Shown here: one piece after another, positions 38,953 through 47,601 of the stretch
Position numbering within the stretch: position 1 is the first letter of the stretch
Layout of the letters: each line of letters starts with the position of its first letter
Source of the DNA: Pseudomonas tritici
GTDB lineage: Bacteria; Pseudomonadota; Gammaproteobacteria; Pseudomonadales; Pseudomonadaceae
Length of the DNA: 64,000 bases
Direction of reading: 5' to 3'
Assembly (NCBI RefSeq): GCF_014268275.3
Contig: NZ_CP077084.1
Coordinates: forward strand, 1,550,001-1,614,000
Notes under the pieces: model-generated
What the model saw: the letters and a program-made list of their open reading frames with translations, nothing else
What the model was told of the DNA's origin: nothing
Database searches by the model: none
Program-made: the position numbers and the translations under genes

Positions 38953-39138
38953 ATGTTGAACGAATTCAGATGCGGTAACTGCAAAAGACTTCTCGCCCGT
39001 ACGGGTGGGTTTACAGAGCTCCAGATCAAATGTTCCCGATGTGGGACGCTGAATCATGTGAAGGCCACGAGCCTCGAGCAATCGCCCATGAGCGCCATAC
39101 GCCCAATACAGAGGCCTGAACTTAAATCAGCTAAGTAA
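38953..39138 (+). CDS. Com-like zinc finger regulator
   Basis: Protein of 61 residues with two CxxC knuckles (FRCGNCKRLL and IKCSRCGTLNHV) and the pattern of the Mu Com family. Com is an RNA-binding protein that frees the translation start of mom, the gene just downstream in Mu. Here no mom-like or methylase gene follows; the next gene is the repeat protein at 39150, 11 bases after the stop. Start by ATG at 38953; the ribosome binding site is weak. Confidence 0.8.
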   Translation: MLNEFRCGNCKRLLARTGGFTELQIKCSRCGTLNHVKATSLEQSPMSAIRPIQRPELKSAK

Positions 39139-39149
39139 CGGAGTTTAAA

Positions 39150-40112
39150 ATGGAAAACGCAAATTCGGCGTCTCAAACCTTGCAAGATCTTTGGACCCAA
39201 GTGCAACCGGTGGATAACACCGGCATGCTTAGGCGCGTGGTTTTTGGGGACGGCAAGTTTTATGCGGCTGGTGGCAACGGTCTTCCCACAACCACTCAGC
39301 TTGTCAGCGGAGGCGCGACTGGTACAGCTTGGACCAAGCTTAAGGACGTCGTCACCTCTGATAGCGGAAAGGTCCTCAACGACCTGTACTGGAACGGTCT
39401 TGGGACACAGCTTCAAGCCCTTTCTCAATCCGGCAGTGTGGTCTACGGCAGCACAGCACGCCCTGAAAGGGCTTGGACAGACATTACGGCAACTGTTCGC
39501 GCGTCCGGAGACTTGCAAGGCGTTGTGTATTATCAGCCAATTAACGGCAGCAACACGACCTGGATACTGGTTGGGTCTAACGGTAAAGTCTTTTCCCGTT
39601 ATGGTGATTGGTCAGGCCAGGTGGAGCGCACTACGACCTTCACTTCTAGCGAGACAGTGTACTGCGTCAACGTCATTGGCGTTTTTGTGTTGGTTGCGGG
39701 ATCGAATGGGAAGCTGCTTAGCGCTGTGAAGATGGCGACAAATGATTCGCAATCATTCTCGACCGTAACCAGCACCTTCGGCACTAGCACCATCCTTTCC
39801 ATGAAGCTTTGCAACGGGAAAATGTTTATCGTTGGTGCGGATGGCAAGATGGCATATTCATCCGATGGGCTTAACTGGACTGCTGTTGAAGATACCAGTT
39901 TCGGTGGAACCATCATCCGCGACATTGCTTACGGTAATGGCAAGTATGTAGCTGTCGGCGACGGCGGCAAGACAGCCGTTTCCGAGGATGGGATCGGCTG
40001 GGTTCAGCAAGTCAACACTTTCGCAGGAACCGATATCCGGAGCGTCGCCTACGGCAACGGCAATTTTGTAGCTGTTGGTGCAGGCGGCAAGATTGCTTAC
40101 TGGACTCCATGA
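39150..40112 (+). CDS. Propeller-like repeat protein in the phage locus
   Basis: Protein of 320 residues built from degenerate repeats of about 45 residues, best seen as YGNGKYVAVGDGGKTAVSED G and YGNGNFVAVGAGGKIAYWT near the C-terminus and KMFIVGADGKMAYSSDGLNW before them. These resemble sialidase/BNR-type beta-propeller blades. No signal peptide. GC and codon use are lower and more even than in neighbours, pointing to recent acquisition. Likely a receptor-binding or accessory tail protein; no enzymatic residues recognised. GGAG lies 7 bases before the start. Confidence 0.65.
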   Translation: MENANSASQTLQDLWTQVQPVDNTGMLRRVVFGDGKFYAAGGNGLPTTTQLVSGGATGTAWTKLKDVVTSDSGKVLNDLYWNGLGTQLQALSQSGSVVYGSTARPERAWTDITATVRASGDLQGVVYYQPINGSNTTWILVGSNGKVFSRYGDWSGQVERTTTFTSSETVYCVNVIGVFVLVAGSNGKLLSAVKMATNDSQSFSTVTSTFGTSTILSMKLCNGKMFIVGADGKMAYSSDGLNWTAVEDTSFGGTIIRDIAYGNGKYVAVGDGGKTAVSEDGIGWVQQVNTFAGTDIRSVAYGNGNFVAVGAGGKIAYWTP

Positions 40113-40133
40113 TCTTCTATCTCCTTGCGTAAT

Positions 40134-40161
40134 AGAGCCCAGCCGTCGCGCTGGGCTTTTC
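40134..40161 (+). terminator. Hairpin after the repeat-protein gene
   Basis: AGCCCAGC-CGTC-GCGCTGGGCTTTT, 20 bases after the stop codon; a likely intrinsic terminator, though the T tract is short. Confidence 0.65.
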
Positions 40162-40180
40162 TCGTTATGAGGCAAGGAAA

Positions 40181-40837
40181 ATGTCCGGCACTATCCAGTC
40201 CAGCAACTGCGTGCCGGGCGTTTCCGGCTGGAAGCTCAATACCGTCACCGGTGAGTTCGAGATTAACTCTTGCACCCGCGGCAGCGCGGCCAATGCGCCA
40301 GAGCGTCAGATGGTGTCGGTCGAAGTGGCCAGCTGGAGCAAGTACGACCTGCCCAAGAATACCGCCAACCTGCTCCAGTTCATGCAGGCCGAGCTGCAGA
40401 AGCTCCCCGAGCGGTATCGCCATGTCGCCGAATTCGAAGAGTTCGATGCGAGCTACGGCGATGAGTCGTTCAATTCCCGCCTCTTCCTAACCTACGCCCG
40501 ACTCGAAACAGAAGAAGAGCTGGCCGATCGCCTGGAGAAGGCTAAGGTTGCCGGTACCCGGGTCAGCATCAAGAACGGCTTGACGACTGTCATCCACGAT
40601 GGTGTTGTACGGTACATGATCGGCAAGCTGGACCAGCCAGATCCTGAACCGCCTGATCCCTTCAAGGTTGATGACGCAAGGGCCTATATCAACGAGGCCA
40701 CCATCTCTGACGCAACAATCGACAACAGTCTCGCAGCGAATTGGTCTATTCGAGTTAAGTTAGGCTCATATGGCCGACCATACGCAGCCGGTTTTGGCAT
40801 GGGCGAGCTTGAGGGCTTCGAGTTTAACCTGGACTAA
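40181..40837 (+). CDS. Phage tail tip-type protein fragment (J-like C-terminus)
   Basis: Protein of 218 residues that begins MSGTIQSSNCVPGVSGWKLN, a motif usually found near the C-terminus of lambda J-type tip proteins (..IQS-N-VPG-SGW-ID..), and later has VDDARAYINEATISDATIDN, also J-like. It may be the surviving end of a much larger tip gene that gained a start codon (AAGGA 6 bases before ATG). After its TAA the same frame continues for 20 codons to a second stop (QVKEVIRSELRQGGLLWRSR). Confidence 0.55.
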   Translation: MSGTIQSSNCVPGVSGWKLNTVTGEFEINSCTRGSAANAPERQMVSVEVASWSKYDLPKNTANLLQFMQAELQKLPERYRHVAEFEEFDASYGDESFNSRLFLTYARLETEEELADRLEKAKVAGTRVSIKNGLTTVIHDGVVRYMIGKLDQPDPEPPDPFKVDDARAYINEATISDATIDNSLAANWSIRVKLGSYGRPYAAGFGMGELEGFEFNLD

Positions 40838-41118
40838 CAGGTCAAAGAGGTGATCCGCTCCGAGCTTCGCCAGGGCGGACTGCTCTGGCGTTCACGCTAA
40901 TTCACGGCCTGCCACTGAGCGAGCCTTTTCGTTTTCGACTCCACCACACCCATTGCTCCGAGCTGGGAGTTCTGCTGGAGCTGACTTATTTGTACAGGTC
41001 GTACCTCGGCCACTTTTCTCTATGAAGTGGCGATGGTGGTACCGGCACTGTGTTGCTGGTGGTCTGTGGTGTTGCTCCACGGCCACGCAGATGCACACAC
41101 CCGCCAGATGGTGTGCCA

Positions 41119-41163
41119 ATGACGACCATTGCCTACAAAGATGGCGTGATCACCAAGAGTCAA
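41119..41163 (+). pseudogene. 5' fragment of a phage Ntn-hydrolase-like gene
   Basis: ATG at 41119 opens MTTIAYKDGVI, the start typical of a phage protein family related to proteasome/Ntn hydrolases (MTTIAYKDGVIA-DS..). The similarity stops after about 12 codons where the sequence joins the endolysin gene. The 40838-41118 stretch before it holds no intact gene, so a deletion joint is likely. Confidence 0.5.
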
Positions 41164-41167
41164 ACCC

Positions 41168-41725
41168 ATGCTCATGACGCTTCCCCAACTGCTTCAGGTG
41201 ATGCCTGGCGCCCGTGCGCGTGCGGGCCTGTTTTTAACCGCCCTGAATGCAGCGTTCGTTCGCTACGAGATCGACCGCCCACTACGCATCGCCGCCTTCC
41301 TCGCCCAGGTCGGCCACGAATCCGCCGAGTTGCGCCATGTGCGCGAACTGGGCAGTGATGCGTACCTGAGCAGGTACGACACCGGCCCGTTGGCCGCGCG
41401 CCTGGGCAATACCCCGCAAGCCGATGGCGACGGCCAGGCATACCGGGGCAGGGGGCTGATCCAGATTACCGGTAGTCACAATTATCTGGCCTGCAGCCGG
41501 GCATTGTTCGGCGATGACCGTTTGTTGCGCGAGCCGATGCTGCTCGAGTTGCCCCAATGGGCCGCCGCCTCGGCCGGCTGGTTCTGGCAGAGCAATGGCC
41601 TGAACGAGCTGGCTGACAAGGGGCAGTTCACCACCATCACGCGGCGCATCAACGGCGGGCTCAATGGGCTGGAGGATCGCCTGCGGCTGTGGGCGCGGGC
41701 GAAGGCGGTGTTATGCGTTTCCTAA
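41168..41725 (+). CDS. Endolysin, glycoside hydrolase family 19
   Basis: Peptidoglycan-cleaving lysin of 185 residues, chitinase class I fold. Catalytic Glu in QVGHESAELRHVRELGSDAY near residue 51, and the substrate cleft AYRGRGLIQITGSHNYLACS. No signal peptide, so release needs the holin. An alternative ATG two codons later gives the start seen in relatives; AAGAG has better spacing to 41168. Overlaps the i-spanin gene by 13 nt. Confidence 0.88.
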   Translation: MLMTLPQLLQVMPGARARAGLFLTALNAAFVRYEIDRPLRIAAFLAQVGHESAELRHVRELGSDAYLSRYDTGPLAARLGNTPQADGDGQAYRGRGLIQITGSHNYLACSRALFGDDRLLREPMLLELPQWAAASAGWFWQSNGLNELADKGQFTTITRRINGGLNGLEDRLRLWARAKAVLCVS

Positions 41726-42183
41726 ATGTGTGCCGGCTGATAGGCGTGGGCCTGCTGGTGGCGGTTGTCTGGCAGGTGCAGGCATGGCGGTACTCGGCGC
41801 GGATTGAACATTTGTCGGCAACACAGATCCAGGCCGCTCTGCACCAGCAACAGTTTGAGCAAGAGCAACGGCTGGCCCTGGAGCAACAACTCAGCGCCAG
41901 CGACACACAACATGCTCGGGAGTTGAGCGATGCGCACCATCACCAGGCTGTTCTGCGCGATCGGCTGGCCACTGCTGATGTGCGGTTGTCAGTCCTTCTC
42001 GACGCTTCCAGTGACTGTTCAGTGCCAGCCACCACCCCCCCCGGCGGCGTGGTTCATGCAGCCCCGCGAGCCCGACTTGACCCGGCGCATGCTCAGCGAA
42101 TTATCGGGATCACCGACGACGGTGATAACGCCCTGATCGCCTTGCGCGCCTGTCAGGCGTACGTGCGCGCCGTCGCCCGCTAG
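41713..42183 (+). CDS. Rz-like inner-membrane spanin (LysB)
   Basis: Protein of 156 residues with one N-terminal membrane anchor (LIGVGLLVAVVWQVQAW), then a long Gln/Glu-rich coiled coil (QAALHQQQFEQEQRLALEQQ). This is the layout of an i-spanin, which fuses inner and outer membranes after endolysin action. It hosts a second gene in another frame at 41930-42136. Last phage gene before cinA. Confidence 0.82.
   Translation: MRFLNVCRLIGVGLLVAVVWQVQAWRYSARIEHLSATQIQAALHQQQFEQEQRLALEQQLSASDTQHARELSDAHHHQAVLRDRLATADVRLSVLLDASSDCSVPATTPPGGVVHAAPRARLDPAHAQRIIGITDDGDNALIALRACQAYVRAVAR
41930..42136 (+). CDS. Rz1-like outer-membrane spanin lipoprotein (LysC), nested
   Basis: Lipoprotein of 68 residues wholly inside the i-spanin gene in another frame, as in lambda Rz/Rz1. 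The N-terminus MRTITRLFCAIGWPLLMCGC has a lipobox with Cys at residue 20, followed by a Pro-rich stretch (CQPPPPPAAWF) typical of o-spanins. It would be anchored in the outer membrane and bind the i-spanin C-terminus. Confidence 0.82.
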   Translation: MRTITRLFCAIGWPLLMCGCQSFSTLPVTVQCQPPPPPAAWFMQPREPDLTRRMLSELSGSPTTVITP

Positions 42184-42264
42184 CTTCTTGAGACAGTCCG
42201 TCACTTGCGCGTGCGATTGGCTCCTGTAGGGTAGGCAAACCCCCGCCTACGTCTGGAGACGACC

Positions 42265-42765
42265 GTGAAGGAAATCACTCAACTGGCTGCTGAACTGGGT
42301 CGCCGTCTACAGGTGCTCAACGCCCATGTCACCACTGCCGAGTCCTGCACCGGCGGCGGTATCGCGGAAGCTATCACGCGGATTCCGGGGAGTTCTGCCT
42401 GGTTCGAGGCGGGTTATGTCACCTATTCCAATCGACAGAAGACGCGGCAATTGAATGTGCCGGAAACGTTGTTTCCAAAAGTTGGCGCCGTCAGCCAGGA
42501 AGTGGTGGAAGCCATGGTGCGTGGCGCACAGGAAAAGAGCCTGGCGCGATTTGCCGTCGCGGTCAGCGGTGTGGCGGGGCCGGATGGCGGTTCCCGGGAC
42601 AAACCGGTGGGCACTGTCTGGCTGGCCTTTGGCGTGGGCGAGGACGTCACGGCCGAACTTGAACACTTCACTGGCAACCGCGATGAGGTCCGCCGACAAA
42701 CGGTAAAAGCCGCGCTAGAGGGCTTGTTGCGACGAGCTGCAGCAGAAATAGAAAATCAGGGGTAG
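42265..42765 (+). CDS. pncC: CinA C-terminal domain protein / NMN amidase PncC
   Basis: Protein of 166 residues with the CinA C-terminal signature (TAESCTGGGIAEAITRIPGSSAWFEAGYVTYSN and AVSGVAGPDGGS). Stand-alone forms deamidate nicotinamide mononucleotide. Often called cinA in pseudomonads. GTG start at 42265 with GGAG 7 bases upstream. It precedes recA and marks the right border of the phage-type insertion. Confidence 0.92.
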   Translation: MKEITQLAAELGRRLQVLNAHVTTAESCTGGGIAEAITRIPGSSAWFEAGYVTYSNRQKTRQLNVPETLFPKVGAVSQEVVEAMVRGAQEKSLARFAVAVSGVAGPDGGSRDKPVGTVWLAFGVGEDVTAELEHFTGNRDEVRRQTVKAALEGLLRRAAAEIENQG

Positions 42766-42792
42766 GCGATCTCCGATCTTTGTGGAACAATA

Positions 42793-42808
42793 CTGTCTAC
42801 TTATACAG
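42793..42808 (+). promoter_or_regulatory. LexA (SOS) box of recA
   Basis: CTGT-CTACTTAT-ACAG has both conserved half-sites intact, 42 bases before the recA start. Confidence 0.93.
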
Positions 42809-42849
42809 GTGTTGGCCGCCCCGGCCTTATTGATTACGTGAGGACTTTA

Positions 42850-43908
42850 ATGGACGACAACAAGAAGAAAGCCTTGGCTGCGGCCCTGGGTCAGATCGAA
42901 CGTCAATTCGGCAAGGGTGCCGTAATGCGTATGGGCGATCACGACCGTCAGGCGATCCCGGCTATTTCCACTGGCTCTCTGGGTCTGGACATCGCGCTCG
43001 GCATTGGCGGCCTGCCAAAAGGCCGTATCGTTGAAATCTACGGTCCTGAATCTTCCGGTAAAACTACCCTGACCCTGTCGGTGATTGCCCAAGCGCAGAA
43101 AATGGGCGCCACCTGCGCGTTCGTCGACGCCGAGCACGCATTGGACCCTGAATACGCCGGCAAGCTGGGCGTCAACGTTGACGACCTGCTGGTTTCCCAG
43201 CCGGACACGGGTGAGCAAGCCCTGGAAATCACCGACATGCTGGTGCGCTCCAACGCCATCGACGTGATCGTGGTCGACTCCGTGGCTGCCCTGGTTCCCA
43301 AGGCTGAAATCGAAGGCGAAATGGGCGACATGCACGTGGGCCTGCAAGCCCGTCTGATGTCCCAGGCGCTGCGTAAAATCACCGGTAACATCAAGAACGC
43401 CAACTGCCTGGTGATCTTCATCAACCAGATCCGTATGAAGATCGGCGTGATGTTCGGCAGCCCGGAAACCACCACCGGTGGTAACGCGCTGAAGTTCTAC
43501 GCTTCGGTCCGTCTGGACATCCGCCGTACCGGCGCGGTGAAAGAAGGTGACGAGGTTGTGGGTAGCGAAACCCGCGTTAAAGTCGTGAAGAACAAAGTGG
43601 CCCCGCCTTTCCGTCAGGCTGAATTCCAGATTCTCTACGGCAAGGGTATCTACCTGAACGGCGAGATGATCGACCTGGGCGTGCTGCATGGTTTCGTCGA
43701 AAAATCCGGTGCCTGGTATGCCTACAATGGCAGCAAGATCGGTCAGGGCAAGGCCAACTCGGCCAAGTTCCTGGCAGACAACCCGGACATCGCCGCCACG
43801 CTTGAGAAGCAGATCCGCGACAAGCTGCTGACCCCAGCGCCAGACGTGAAAGCTGCCGCCAACCGTGAGCCGGTTGAAGAAGTGGAAGAAGCCGACACTG
43901 ATATCTGA
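42850..43908 (+). CDS. recA: Recombinase RecA
   Basis: Recombinase and SOS co-protease of 352 residues. Walker [10 protein letters not shown] near 66-74, [30 protein letters not shown], and the L2 loop with [31 protein letters not shown]. The ATG at 42850 gives [13 protein letters not shown]. It would also trigger self-cleavage of the phage repressor encoded 5.5 kb upstream. Confidence 0.98.
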   Translation: MDDNKKKALAAALGQIERQFGKGAVMRMGDHDRQAIPAISTGSLGLDIALGIGGLPKGRIVEIYGPESSGKTTLTLSVIAQAQKMGATCAFVDAEHALDPEYAGKLGVNVDDLLVSQPDTGEQALEITDMLVRSNAIDVIVVDSVAALVPKAEIEGEMGDMHVGLQARLMSQALRKITGNIKNANCLVIFINQIRMKIGVMFGSPETTTGGNALKFYASVRLDIRRTGAVKEGDEVVGSETRVKVVKNKVAPPFRQAEFQILYGKGIYLNGEMIDLGVLHGFVEKSGAWYAYNGSKIGQGKANSAKFLADNPDIAATLEKQIRDKLLTPAPDVKAAANREPVEEVEEADTDI

Positions 43909-43916
43909 AGCAAACG

Positions 43917-44384
43917 ATGACAGTTGTACTGGATACACTCGTCGCCGTTCGGCGCACCGCGATGGACCTGCTCGCTCGACGCGAGCATGGTCGAGTCGAG
44001 CTGACGCGTAAATTGCGTCAGCGCGGCGCGGAACCCGAGATGATCGAAGCTGCCCTCGACCGTTTGACGGAAGAGGGGCTGCTTTCGGAAGCCCGTTACC
44101 TCGAAAGTTTTGTCTCCTACCGAGCCCGTTCCGGCTATGGCCCGGCGCGTATTCGCGAAGAGCTGAGCCAGCGTGGCTTGCAGCGTGCGGATATCGACCT
44201 TGCCCTGCGTGAGTGCGGTATCAGCTGGCAGGCGCAGCTGGAAGACACCTGGCGACGCAAGTTTTCTGGCCATCTTCCGATTGATGCCAGAGAGCGTGCG
44301 AAGCAGGGACGCTTCCTGAGTTATCGCGGGTTTTCGATGGAGATGATCAGTCGCTTGTTGAGCGGTCGGGATATGGACGACTGA
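43917..44384 (+). CDS. recX: Recombination regulator RecX
   Basis: RecA modulator of 155 residues composed of three-helix repeats ([62 protein letters not shown]). It follows recA by 8 bases and is probably cotranscribed. Confidence 0.94.
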   Translation: MTVVLDTLVAVRRTAMDLLARREHGRVELTRKLRQRGAEPEMIEAALDRLTEEGLLSEARYLESFVSYRARSGYGPARIREELSQRGLQRADIDLALRECGISWQAQLEDTWRRKFSGHLPIDARERAKQGRFLSYRGFSMEMISRLLSGRDMDD

Positions 44385-44395
44385 ACACAGTTGGT

Positions 44396-44527
44396 GTAGT
44401 GAGCGGGCTTGTCCCGCGCTGGGTGGCGAAGCCGCCCCAAACCAGGCGACTTGGTTTTATCTGGAACTTGGCAGTGTCTTTATTGGGGTGGCTTTGCCAC
44501 CCAGCGCGGGACAAGCCCGCTCACTAC
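44396..44527. repeat. REP element pair (GTAGTGAGCGGGC type)
   Basis: Inverted copies of the second REP class around a 30-base centre, between convergent recX and the LOG gene; nearly the same as the pair at 21.8 kb. Confidence 0.9.
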
Positions 44528-44558
44528 GATATTGTGTAGATACCTAAGCCGCCATAAG

Positions 44559-44595
44559 AAAGGCCCACTATGAAAATAGTGGGCCTTTTTTTTTT
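44559..44595 (+). terminator. Terminator after recX
   Basis: AAAGGCCCACTAT-GAAA-ATAGTGGGCCTTT with T10; also usable for the convergent gene. Confidence 0.92.
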
Positions 44596-44605
44596 GCTTA
44601 AAAAA

Positions 44606-45718
44606 TCACGCCGGCTCCGGCGCCACCCGCTGCTGAGCCTTCCCCTGAGCCTGTGCCCAGTTCTCCGGCAAATTGATGTAATCCACCAGTTCCCGCAGCC
44701 GGCCCTGATCGCGCCCGTTGAAGTTGAATACCAGTCGCGTCAAGTGGCTGAACCTCGGCTCATCATGTTCCTCGCCGGTATACCCGAGCTGCTGGAAGTC
44801 CCCACTCAGCCGCAAGCTGGCAAACTCGCTCTGCAAATGGGCCAATGCCCGCTCACTGAGCGGATGATTCATGCGTACCACAAACTCACGTTTCAACCAG
44901 CGCGTGGAGTGGAAGTTGGCATAAAACTGGTTGATCTCTTCCACTGCCTCTTCGGCGCTGTACACCAGGCGTACCAGCTTGAGGTCGGTAGGCAGGATAT
45001 AGCGGTTGGCTTCCAACTGACTGCGGATGAAGTCCAGGGCACCTTGCCAGAACCCGCCGCCTGGGGCGTCCAACAGCACTACCGGTACCAGCGGGCTCTT
45101 GCCGGTCTGAATCAGGGTCAACACTTCCAACGCTTCATCCAGCGTGCCGAAACCGCCTGGGCACAACACCAATGCGTCGGCTTCCTTGACGAAGAACAGC
45201 TTGCGGGTAAAGAAGAAGTGGAAGGACAGCAGGTTCTCAGTGCCATCAATGGTCGGGTTGGCATGCTGTTCAAACGGCAGGGTGATGTTGAACCCCAGGC
45301 TGTGTTCCAAGCCGGCGCCTTCATGGGCGGCGGCCATGATGCCGCCGCCACCGCCGGTGATCACCATCAGGTCCGAGCGTGCCAGCGCTGCGCCGACTTC
45401 GCGGGCCAGGGCGTACAGCGGGCTTTCCACCGGGGTGCGTGCCGAGCCGAACACTGTCACTTTGCGGCGGCCCTTGAACTGTTCGAGCACGCGGAAGGCA
45501 TGGTCCAATTCGCGGATGGCTTGGAGGGTGATCTTGGCGTTCCAGCGGTTGCGGTCGTCCTGAGCCATGCGCAGCACGGTGAGGATCATGTCGCGATACA
45601 GGGGGATATTCGGGCTGTTGGGAGCGATCAGTTGGAGTTGAGCTTCGACCTGCTGCGTGAGGTCGGCCCCATTCTCTTCAAAATGTCGAAGCAGGCGGTC
45701 ATTCGGTTCGTAAGGCAT
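44606..45718 (-). CDS. LOG-family nucleotide 5'-monophosphate nucleosidase-like protein
   Basis: Protein of 370 residues with the lysine-decarboxylase-like Rossmann domain (TIGR00730/LOG): VTVFGSARTP, GGGGGIMAAAHEGA and the signature PGGFGTLDE, at about 90-260, with extra N- and C-terminal regions. Relatives release the base from nucleotide monophosphates; the old annotation lysine decarboxylase is not supported. The 45719-46009 gap has no gene. Confidence 0.85.
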   Translation of the reverse strand: MPYEPNDRLLRHFEENGADLTQQVEAQLQLIAPNSPNIPLYRDMILTVLRMAQDDRNRWNAKITLQAIRELDHAFRVLEQFKGRRKVTVFGSARTPVESPLYALAREVGAALARSDLMVITGGGGGIMAAAHEGAGLEHSLGFNITLPFEQHANPTIDGTENLLSFHFFFTRKLFFVKEADALVLCPGGFGTLDEALEVLTLIQTGKSPLVPVVLLDAPGGGFWQGALDFIRSQLEANRYILPTDLKLVRLVYSAEEAVEEINQFYANFHSTRWLKREFVVRMNHPLSERALAHLQSEFASLRLSGDFQQLGYTGEEHDEPRFSHLTRLVFNFNGRDQGRLRELVDYINLPENWAQAQGKAQQRVAPEPA

Positions 45719-46009
45719 TCAACGTCTCCTTCTTGCAGGGCCCGGGTGGCCGACGAGAGGTTCGCCGGAGGCTACGACACTGCATGTGTCGCTGCTTGCC
45801 GCAGGGGGCAACCTTCTTTTGCCCTGAAAATGTTACAGAACAGCATGAAAAGTGCTGAGAATAAATGGCTGGAATGACTTGATCATGGGCCGAAAAACCC
45901 TTGGCTGGCAACCACTTATTGGTCGCTCAATAGGGCACTTGGTTGCCTGGAAGGAGTTGACGCGGGGGGAGTGCGCGCTGCCGGGCAGCAGCGCGCGAAG
46001 GTAAAACAG

Positions 46010-46450
46010 TTACTTTTTCTTTTTCGCCGCAGCCGGTGCCGGGCAATCTGCTTCAACGAATTTGACCGACGCCACGGGACGGTTGGTCTTGTTCTCGGTG
46101 ATTTCGTAGCGCATCACTGCACCTTTGGCCATCAGCTCGCGGTAGCCTTTGTTCAGGCATACGCTTTGGCCAAGCTGGAAGTACACAGCCTTGGGGTTGG
46201 CGCGCATCTGTTCGGCGCGGTCGGACATCACGCTCAGGTGATCGATCAGTTGCATGCCTTCAACGGTGTAGGCCACTTCCAGGGTTTTTTCGTCGATTTC
46301 CCGGGGCAGGTCCTTATTGCTCTCAGCCGCGACGCTTTGCAGCTTCCTGTTCATTTGGGCCTCCAGCAGCGAGGCCGCCTGGGCGCACACGGGCAATACC
46401 AGCGCGAGGGCGACGGATGGGGCGACAAGACGCAGCATGGAACGCAGCAT
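46010..46450 (-). CDS. Secreted PA3611-like protein
   Basis: Protein of 146 residues with a signal peptide (LRLVAPSVALALVLPVCAQA) and a single domain ending in a lysine run. I recognise it as the family of PA3611, annotated as a quorum-sensing-regulated virulence factor with solved structure but unclear role. Conserved Cys pair (QSVCLNKGY, EADCPAP) may form a disulfide. A second ATG four codons in is also possible. Confidence 0.75.
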   Translation of the reverse strand: MLRSMLRLVAPSVALALVLPVCAQAASLLEAQMNRKLQSVAAESNKDLPREIDEKTLEVAYTVEGMQLIDHLSVMSDRAEQMRANPKAVYFQLGQSVCLNKGYRELMAKGAVMRYEITENKTNRPVASVKFVEADCPAPAAAKKKK

Positions 46451-46629
46451 GAAACTCTCCTGATTCGGTTACTGGTGCATAGACCAGCCACTGGGCTGTG
46501 CGTTCAGTGGCGCGCAATTATAGGTGAGCCCTTGCCACTACAGCCAGGCGTATCGCTGGTAAACTGCGGCCACTTCAGCCTTCCACGAGTTTCCACCGTG
46601 TCGATTTACCCGTTTTACCGGCGCATCCG

Positions 46630-47349
46630 ATGAGCCACGCCGTCTCCCGCCTGCGTACCCAACGTCTGGCTCGCGCCGTGCGGCCGTTCCTCAATCGTGG
46701 CTCGCGTGCCGAACGCTGCCCCGGTTGCCGGGTTATCCCGCAATACTGTCTGTGTGCCTGGCGCCCCAAGGTCGAGGCCCGATCTGCCATGTGTCTACTG
46801 ATGCATGACGTGGAACCGATGAAGCCCAGCAACACCGGCTGGCTGATCGCCGACGTAATCGAGGACACCACCGCATTCGCTTGGTCGCGCACCGAAGTCG
46901 ATCCGGACTTGCTCACCTTGTTGGCCGACCCGCAGTGGCAGCCCTACATCGTGTTCCCCGGTGAATTTGTGGCGCCCGAGCGCGTGGTCAGCGAAGTAAA
47001 GGTGGAGGAGGGCAAGCGCCCGTTGTTCATCTTGCTGGATGGCACTTGGAGTGAAGCACGCAAGATGTTCCGCAAAAGCCCCTACCTTGAGCATTTGCCG
47101 GTACTCAGCCTGGCGCCGGAGCAACTGTCGCGCTACAAACTGCGCCGGTCCAAGCGTGATGATCATTTTTGCACCGCCGAAGTCGCCGCCCTGTGCCTTG
47201 AACTGGCCGATGACCAGGCTGCCTGCGAAGTACTCGATGCCTACCTCGACGTGTTCAGCACGCATTACCTGGCGGCCAAATTCCAGTTACCCCTGGACCC
47301 GACGGACATCGGCCATACTCGTCTTGCGCCCTATATACACGCGGGATAG
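46630..47349 (+). CDS. tapT: tRNA-uridine aminocarboxypropyltransferase, DTW domain
   Basis: Protein of 239 residues. The N-terminal zinc knuckle (AERCPGCRVIPQYCLCAW) and the DTW-family motif FILLDGTWSEARKM are visible, with LRRSKRDDHFCTAEVAALCL later. TapT uses S-adenosylmethionine to make acp3U in the variable loop of tRNAs. The motif reads DGTW, within the DxTW consensus. The TTG/GTG-free ATG at 46630 follows the end of a small upstream frame; GC-rich start without a clear Shine-Dalgarno. Confidence 0.85.
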   Translation: MSHAVSRLRTQRLARAVRPFLNRGSRAERCPGCRVIPQYCLCAWRPKVEARSAMCLLMHDVEPMKPSNTGWLIADVIEDTTAFAWSRTEVDPDLLTLLADPQWQPYIVFPGEFVAPERVVSEVKVEEGKRPLFILLDGTWSEARKMFRKSPYLEHLPVLSLAPEQLSRYKLRRSKRDDHFCTAEVAALCLELADDQAACEVLDAYLDVFSTHYLAAKFQLPLDPTDIGHTRLAPYIHAG

Positions 47350-47601
47350 CCACACGACGTTTGCATGATGGCCCCCTAAACCCGCACGTCGCTAAAATGC
47401 CCGTGGGCGTAGTGCTTGACCCCCCAGGCTACGCTGGGCATGCTGAGCGCCGATTGGGGTGCAACCGTGAATTTTCGACGTCGTTTCAGGTGCTTTTGAC
47501 GTTGAGCGTGCCCTGTGGCGACAGCTGCCTGGCTGCCGCCTTGTGTACTGGCGAGCCCTGAACCCATCAGGACTCCCATAAAAAACAGGATCATTTAATC
47601 A

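Noticed and set aside
44570..45877. Frame of 435 codons opposite the LOG-family gene
   Set aside because: Antisense shadow; its N-terminal part runs through a terminator.
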